Shown here piece by piece: positions 58,544-64,000 of a stretch of DNA of 64,000 nt. The position numbers were made by a program, and so were the translations under genes. Each line of letters opens with the position of its first letter. Within the stretch, counting starts at the first letter, position 1. The notes below the pieces were generated by a model. That model was not told where the DNA came from and ran no database searches. It was given only the letters and a program-made list of their open reading frames with translations. The DNA comes from Auricularia sp. M13. Its lineage: Eukaryota; Basidiomycota; Agaricomycetes; Auriculariales; Auriculariaceae. Where the stretch lies: contig CM073194.1 of NCBI GenBank assembly GCA_037042915.1, positions 4,898,001-4,962,000 of the forward strand, in the 5' to 3' direction.

Positions 58544-59659
58544 CTAGCACCGTTTTCCAAACTTGCGCGGCGTCGCCGTGCAGCTGTTGCCTGGGGAAAG
58601 GGGGGGGGGGGGGGGGGGGGGGGAATAAGTCTACGGGTGCAAGGGATCGGTGCAGCCGATACGCACAGCTGCAAACCATGCCGCCGCCGCACGCGTTGTC
58701 GCACGCGCCGCAGTGGAGGTCGTTCCACATCGTGTCCGTGCACACGCCATCTATTTCGTATGAACGAAGTGAAGGAGGATTGGGGGGAAGGGATGTGTTG
58801 CGTACCGCAGCATTCCAGCCCGCCGCAGTCGTTCCCGCACGAGCCGCAGTTCGCGGCGTCGTTCTGGGTGTCGATGCATTCGCCGTCTGCGTCCAGTCAG
58901 TGAGCGGTAGCGAGGAGGAAGGGGAGAGGCGGGGAGGCGGAAGGAAGGAGTAGAGGGAGCAACGCAGAACGCACCGCAACAAGACCCCGTGCCGCACGAG
59001 CGCGTGCAGATGCCGCAGTGGTCGCGCGAGTTGAGCAGGTCCGCGCATTCGCCCGCTAACGCCGAGTACGCATCGGAATGCTATGAGTGCATAAGAAAAA
59101 TGGAGAGCAGGCGTACCACAGCATGCGGGCTCGGCGCCCGCGCAGGCGGGCGTGCTGCACGTCCCGCAGTGCGCGTCATCGTTCTTGAGGTCGAAGCAGG
59201 TGTTCCCGCCTGAAAAACGTTCCTGAATGAGGTGTTGACATGCAAGAACTGGCCAGGCGCACCGCATGAATCCCAGCTGCAAAGCGCGTACAATCAGCCG
59301 ATATTGTGCGCAGACAGCGGGAGACCACTGTACTCACTCGACGCAAGGACAGGCGAGCGTGCTGGGCTCCGGGACGCTAAATAGATGGGATCGCGCCAGC
59401 GGCAGTATGAGTCGCGCAGTTTGCGCAGGGTCATGGATCGGATGACGCACGCGCAGTCCACGCGTCCGAACAGCTGCGAGAAAACGCGTTTCTCAGCGCG
59501 CTCGACAAGATGCGCGCGCGTGAGCTGGCGCGCCTGGACCGCGCTGGCTGATGCGGTGCGAGTTACGTTGCGTGCGAAGGGCGCGAAGTGCTTGCCGGCG
59601 ACTGCGGCGACGAAGACTTGAAGCAAAAGAAGCGCCAGATGTAGGCTGGGTGCTAGCAT
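58544..59659 (-). CDS. cysteine-rich secreted protein with four modules, copy C (intact)
   Basis: Exons 59338-59659, 59117-59209, 58975-59055, 58806-58886, 58667-58750, 58544-58590 (708 nt, 235 aa). Signal peptide ~1-22, then a basic helical region (RTASASAVQARQLTRAHLVE, RVDCACVIRSMTLRKLRD). Exons 2 to 5 each encode one module of the form G-x-C-x-D-x(5-8)-C-G-x-C-x(2-5)-C: TCFDLKNDDAHCGTC, GECADLLNSRDHCGIC, GECIDTQNDAANCGSC, GVCTDTMWNDLHCGAC. All introns are phase 1, so modules can be duplicated without frame loss. The last exon adds CNSCTATPRKFGKRC. I know no family with this plan; the modules resemble Stig1-like or other short disulfide repeats only in outline. Probably extracellular; function unknown. 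Confidence 0.8.
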
Positions 59660-59895
59660 GAGGAGAGAGGGCGAGGCTTAATGTTGGTATACGGAGCGGC
59701 GCGCTATATGATTTGTTTATGAAAACGCCTAATTGACGGTGGCGGCACCGGGCGTACCTTGCTTGATCACGACGCGCTTTGGAGTTTGCACGACGGGGAT
59801 CCAGAGCGTACCAGGCGGTACCGAGCATGGTTGAACGACAGATTCATATTCACAAGAGCATCATACCTCCGGGCGGGAAGTCGAGTAGCCAGTCC
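59660..59895 (-). repeat. 5' flank of copy C, inverted copy of 48640-48872
   Basis: The minus-strand sequence before the ATG (ATGCTCTTGTGAATATGAAT, ACCGCCTGGTACGCTCTGGA, CTCCGTATACCAACATTA) matches the flank of copy B over ~230 bp with few differences, so the duplication included the promoter. Confidence 0.75.
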
Positions 59896-60149
59896 TACTC
59901 GGCGGGCGGCAGGGCCGCACAGTGCTGCGCCTGAGAAAAGGAAAATTTTTGAAGGAGCTGTCGACTTGGGCACTGGCAGGCGCACCACATGGATTATGGA
60001 TCCCAGCTACACCGCGTGTACGTACATATTCATCAGTCGATGTGGCGCGCAGACAGTGCAGTGTGAGATGCCATTACTGTAGATTTAAGGGCTGACTCGA
60101 CACAAGCCTGAGGACTGGGCGCCGGAACGCTGTTTACCGCGCTGGGTCA

Positions 60150-60330
60150 AGGGCTGGGATGTCCCGCAGAGGAGGACGGGGGGCACGCACCCGAACAGCT
60201 GCGCAAAGACTTGGACGTGTTTCTCGGTGCGCTCGACAAGATGGACCGCGCTCGCCGTCACGTTGCCAGCGAGGGCGACGACGAAGAGTCGGAGCAGGAG
60301 AAGCCTTCAGGACAGGAGGGCGAGGCGTGA
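60150..60330 (-). pseudogene. cysteine-rich family, fragment D
   Basis: On the minus strand the peptide ASAVHLVERTEKHVQVFAQ followed by LFGCV matches the helical part of exon 1 of copies A-C (xxHLVERAEKRVFSQLFGRV). The frame is broken just upstream and no module exons follow, so it is a 5' relic next to copy C. Confidence 0.6.
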
Positions 60331-61927
60331 TGTTGGAATCCGGCACGTTTTGTTTATGAGGATGAGGATGACAGCATGCCGAGGCGTACCTTAGGTGATC
60401 ACGGAGTTTGCACCATGGGGATTCAGAGCGTGGAACGTGACGTGTGGCTGCGCGCCTGACGGGTTGGAAGTCGAGAAGCCGCGCAGAGATTAAATGCAGG
60501 ACTGAACAGAAGCAGTTCTTTGGCCAAGTTCGCGAATAGTTATCCAGGATGATGCCGCCCATGCAAGATATTCGCGAGCAATATTTCCTAACCACTGACA
60601 GCCAAAGGCAAACGGCGTCGACAGAAGTGTGATAGCAAAGGCCATCGTGCGGAGATAGCCAGCGTTCTTGGGCCAACCTGTGCACACACAGATCGCTAGA
60701 CCGAATGCAGCACCGTCCGGCGTCAACATAGAAGAAGAAAAAAAAACAATCGAAAGCCGTCGAGTTTTATAGCCTAACGAGCGAAGGCCTGCCACACGTA
60801 AGGCCGAGTAGAGCAGAGTAAAAAGCGCCATTACATTGCGTGCCGAGTCGGGCAGGATGGCGGAGGAAGAGGGCAAGAGGCAAGAGGAGAAGCGGGGTTT
60901 TAAAGGGCGCCGCTCTTTCTTCCTCTTCACTTCACTGTCGCTCGCCGTGCTAGGAACAGATGGACCCGGCTGCATCCCGTGACCTACGTGCGCGTATTAA
61001 CGTCGACATCATTTTCTTGGGCTGCTAGTTGCCGAGGCCTTCTTCGCGGCCGAGCACCTATTGTAGACGACTGGTACTTTCGACTCGGAACGCATGCGGT
61101 TCTTCTGCTAGATATTTAGCACGATGGCATCACAGGGTGCCCGTGGTACTTGGCGCCGCTCACGATTCGAAACGCTTGCGGGCCCAGGAAGAGATTGCGC
61201 GCGACTCTTCCTGGCGTCCCAATCTGCTCTCCGTACGCATATGACGTGCTGCATCTGCGCCTATTGCAGCTACCCGTTGCAACAGTCCTGAAACACCGGG
61301 GTGGATGCTCTGAGCTGCCGGCTGTGCGATGCGTCCTAGACCTGATGTTCAACTGCAATGAAGACCTGTCGGTCGCCGGTTGTCACGGTCCTTTACCCTC
61401 GCCCGCCATGCCTGGCTCCGAATGACCGATACAATACGCGCACAAGACAGTATAGCGCTTCTGGAAATCTCCAGCATTGACCATTGGCAGCAGTCACTTC
61501 CTCGTCTAGATCTGAAGTTTCGCCCGGTTTGCATCTTATCACAGCGGCGCACCTGACTTGCAGTCGTCCCGCCTGGTTTTGGCATCTCAGATTCTCCCGG
61601 CGCTTTTCCCGTCTCTCGCCCCGTCGCCCAATACCAGCCTGCCTGCGGGACCAGTCCCAATTCCTCGCCATCAACACGCCAAGCGTGCCCACGAAAACGA
61701 AAAAGCTAAAACGAAAATGATGAGGACGCCGGTCGCTCGTCACTCGGGATAGAGTTAAAGTTGCTGGCAAAGCAAAATCTGCTCTTGGTGCGCGAAGTGC
61801 GTGGAGCGAAGCCTTGTCCGCGACGAAGAGCGGTGAGTGTAGTGATAGATATTGACATTCACATGATGTTGATGGAACTGTCAATGTGAATGCATAGGGA
61901 TGGATAGCACACAGTACAAAAAGTCGA
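60331..61927. other. no supportable gene
   Basis: A 161-codon minus frame (60490-60975) has hydrophobic stretches but no family match and an implausible N-terminus. 60976-61927 shows only incidental frames; near 61845-61890 a short inverted repeat (ATTGACATTCACAT.ATG / TGTCAATGTGAAT) occurs. Confidence 0.3.
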
Positions 61928-62990
61928 CTACGCAAACGATTCGCCGACGAGCTTGTTCGACAACGCCCAAAGCGCCTCAGCTCTAGCCGGATCCACCGAC
62001 TGGGACGTTGGCACATGCACCTGGCAGTCGCACAGGTACGCGCCATTCGGCACGGCGGGGTCAAGCGCCGCGGCCAGAGTCGTCGAGCAGCCCTGCGCGA
62101 GGTCCTTCGCGAAGTCCATCGGCTCCATGTTGGGCGTGTTGGGCCCGAGGCTCTCCTTGAGCTCCTTGAAGAGCTCGTCCGTCAGGTGGCGCACCAGGTC
62201 GGTGATGACCGCTAGCGTCAGTGGTTAGCTACTCCTGATTTTTGAGAGGTGGATATTTAGGGACTCACTGCCTGGATGGACTGCCAGTGACTTGAGACCG
62301 CGTTTGGCGAGCGACTGCGTGAAGAGGATGTTGGCCGTCTTCGCCTGGCCGTACGCCTCCCACGGGCTGTACGGCCGCCTCTCGTAATTGTAGTCGGAGA
62401 AGTCACCGGTGTAGAATCGGTGCCCGCTGCTGGTGAGGTTGACGATGACCGGCGTTGCAGACGCCCGCAGCTTGGGCAGGAGCAAGTTGGTGAACAAGAA
62501 ATGGCCGACGTGGTCTGCGTGGAACTGGCTCTCGATCCCGTCGGCCGTTTTCGAGAACGGCGTGGCCATTATGCCAGCGTTGTTGATCAGCACATCGATG
62601 TGCGGGATGGCGTCGTTGTCGATGATCGCCTGTGCTGCTGCACGCGTGGACGCCAGCGACGCGAGGTCCAGCGTCACTGAGACGACTTTGATGTTCGGAT
62701 CGATTGACTTGATTTCGTCGGCTACGGATTGGAACTTGGACGGTGTGCGGCCCGCCAGGACCAGCGCAGCTGGGTGCGCCCTGGCGAGCGAGGTGAGGGT
62801 GCTCGCGCCGATGCCGTTTGGTGAGGGGCCCGTGACAACGACTGCAATGCACTAGGAGTCAGATTCTATCTCGGCTTGATATGAATACTGTTGGAGACAC
62901 ACAGATGCGGCCCTTGACGCAGTCAGAGAAAGCAGCGACGACTTCGTCGCCGGTCGTCGCGCGATCGAAGTTGGTGTGTGTGGTAGTCAT
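61928..62990 (-). CDS. short-chain dehydrogenase, retinol-dehydrogenase/WWOX-like
   Basis: 314 aa. Exons 62903-62990, 62269-62841, 61928-62211 (945 nt). The first splice forms the cofactor motif FVVTGPSPNGIG. Next come HIDVLINNAGIMATPF, VNLTSSGHRFYTG and YGQAKTANILFTQSLAKRG, with Ser, Tyr and Lys of the SDR triad, then HPG and VITDLV at the last splice. Length and the NNAGIMATP block match the extended class around WW-domain oxidoreductase, retinol dehydrogenase and protochlorophyllide reductase-like proteins that are numerous in fungi. No signal peptide. Substrate unknown. Minus-strand ATAAAAAC at 63070-63078 may serve as TATA box. Confidence 0.9.
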
Positions 62991-64000
62991 GAGAGACGAT
63001 GGGTGGATGCGGAATCTGATACTGCGTCTCGGAGGGGGTGGAGCTCAGAGGGAGACGTATTGACGGGAGGTTTTTATCTTGGCCGATTACGTCAGGATTA
63101 GTCACCCATCCGTGTGCCCTCGAGTTGGTCCCGGCCACGGGGAACTTGAAGGCCGGAAATGTAAACTGTTCACGCTCCATCGGCAGACTGACCAACGATA
63201 AGTCAGCTTGAGGGTGCCGATTTAGCGCGCCAAGCCCAAAGACAAAACGCAGGTTCTTGCGGCACCGTTGTGATATAGCGTTCTCCCCGATCGGCGTCGG
63301 GCTTTCTGTCCATTTGCATGTCTCGCGAACTGGGAAGACTGCTAAATGGCTGCCAGCCTGACTTCTCCTGCTGAACGGTTTGTACTTCGAGAGCGCACGC
63401 AGTTATCAGGTAATTGAACATGTTCGTTAGCATCACCCCCCTGGTGAGGCCTACCGACAGCATCACAGCTGCATTGGTGACTCGGGGCGGCGCCACAGTC
63501 AATGTTACGTTGCAGTATTCGATATGAAATTAGTCGGGATTTAGTTTCCTTTGCAGACTTTACGAAGGAAAACAATCGTTCCAAATGTAGATCAATAGAT
63601 TGACAGCGATGAGCACGAAAGGTCAGATATAGTATATAGTACTGCCTAATGAAACTCGATGTGTCGCAATTAGTGTCCCAAATAAATGGCTACAGTTTGG
63701 CCTTAGAATCGCGAGATACAAGAAATATCGTAATCTACAGCTCGTCCGGGATACGCACTGTGCATCCCTCCAAAAGCGTAATCCCTCAGCTGTACGGCCA
63801 TCCATTCATGAAAGAGACCACCTCAGTGTCAGGATGGACTTATCCGTGGAACGGCGGTTCCACATGAACAGCCTCCGCGCAATCATCGAGCGGTGCGAGG
63901 TTATCGACGACCACGCCTCGCAGAAGCAAATTGCCTAATGGCCGCACGTTGGGCCGTTGGAAATCTTCAGCTTGGCCGCCTGGTAGACAACTATATTTGC
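62991..64000. other. window end, no gene seen
   Basis: Promoter of the SDR gene, then ~900 bases with only short frames. A gene beginning beyond 64000 cannot be excluded. Confidence 0.4.

Noticed and set aside
60490-60975. 161-aa membrane protein
   Set aside because: Hydrophobic stretches only; low-complexity N-terminus, no conserved motif, no clear exon plan.

Overview
The window reads as genomic DNA of a mushroom-forming basidiomycete (Agaricomycetes). Genes are scattered on both strands, most carry several introns of about 45-65 bases with GT..AG (sometimes GC..AG) borders, and the gene content is that of a plant-debris or wood decayer: a class II heme peroxidase, four CE16 acetylesterases (one with a fungal cellulose-binding domain), a GH71 alpha-1,3-glucanase, CVNH lectins, an alpha carbonic anhydrase, an F-box protein and an MSS51-like protein. 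There is no bacterial operon structure and no rRNA, CRISPR array or intact tRNA. Exon borders were derived by eye and checked by codon arithmetic; where I give an exon chain, the lengths sum to a whole number of codons unless I say otherwise.

Layout. 0-10.5 kb: a SINE-like retroposon, a nuclear-looking acidic protein with a 1.1 kb intron, an F-box protein and a broken partial copy of it, a decayed hypothetical gene, a short-chain dehydrogenase and an RRM-less CstF-64/Rna15-like factor. 10.5-13.5 kb: decayed coding sequence and degenerate ~300 bp tandem repeats. 13.6-24.5 kb: a co-directional cluster of four CE16 esterases, interrupted by a small unknown gene, a fold-back MITE and an uncertain ORF. 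24.6-34.3 kb: a transposon-rich stretch in which a hAT-like element sits inside the coding exon of an unknown gene, followed by the GH71 gene, two more hAT-type MITEs and a 2.66 kb element with ~350 bp inverted arms. 34.8-47.7 kb: an unknown two-exon gene, two tandem CVNH lectins, a probably GPI-anchored carbonic anhydrase, a decayed cysteine-rich gene, the MSS51-like gene, the peroxidase and a single-pass membrane protein. 48.6-60.4 kb: an inverted pair of a cysteine-rich four-module secreted protein family (one copy ruined by two different transposons, one apparently intact) flanking tandem repeats and two tiny metallothionein-like genes. The end holds a second SDR.

The most unusual items are: a 2-nt microexon that completes the CBM1 domain of the first esterase; GC-AG introns conserved at one position in the other three esterases; a hAT element whose junctions with its target duplication form an in-frame GT...AG pair; the undescribed-looking cysteine-rich module family; and two metallothionein genes with the same internal exon plan that are too small and too fragmented for ordinary ORF calling.
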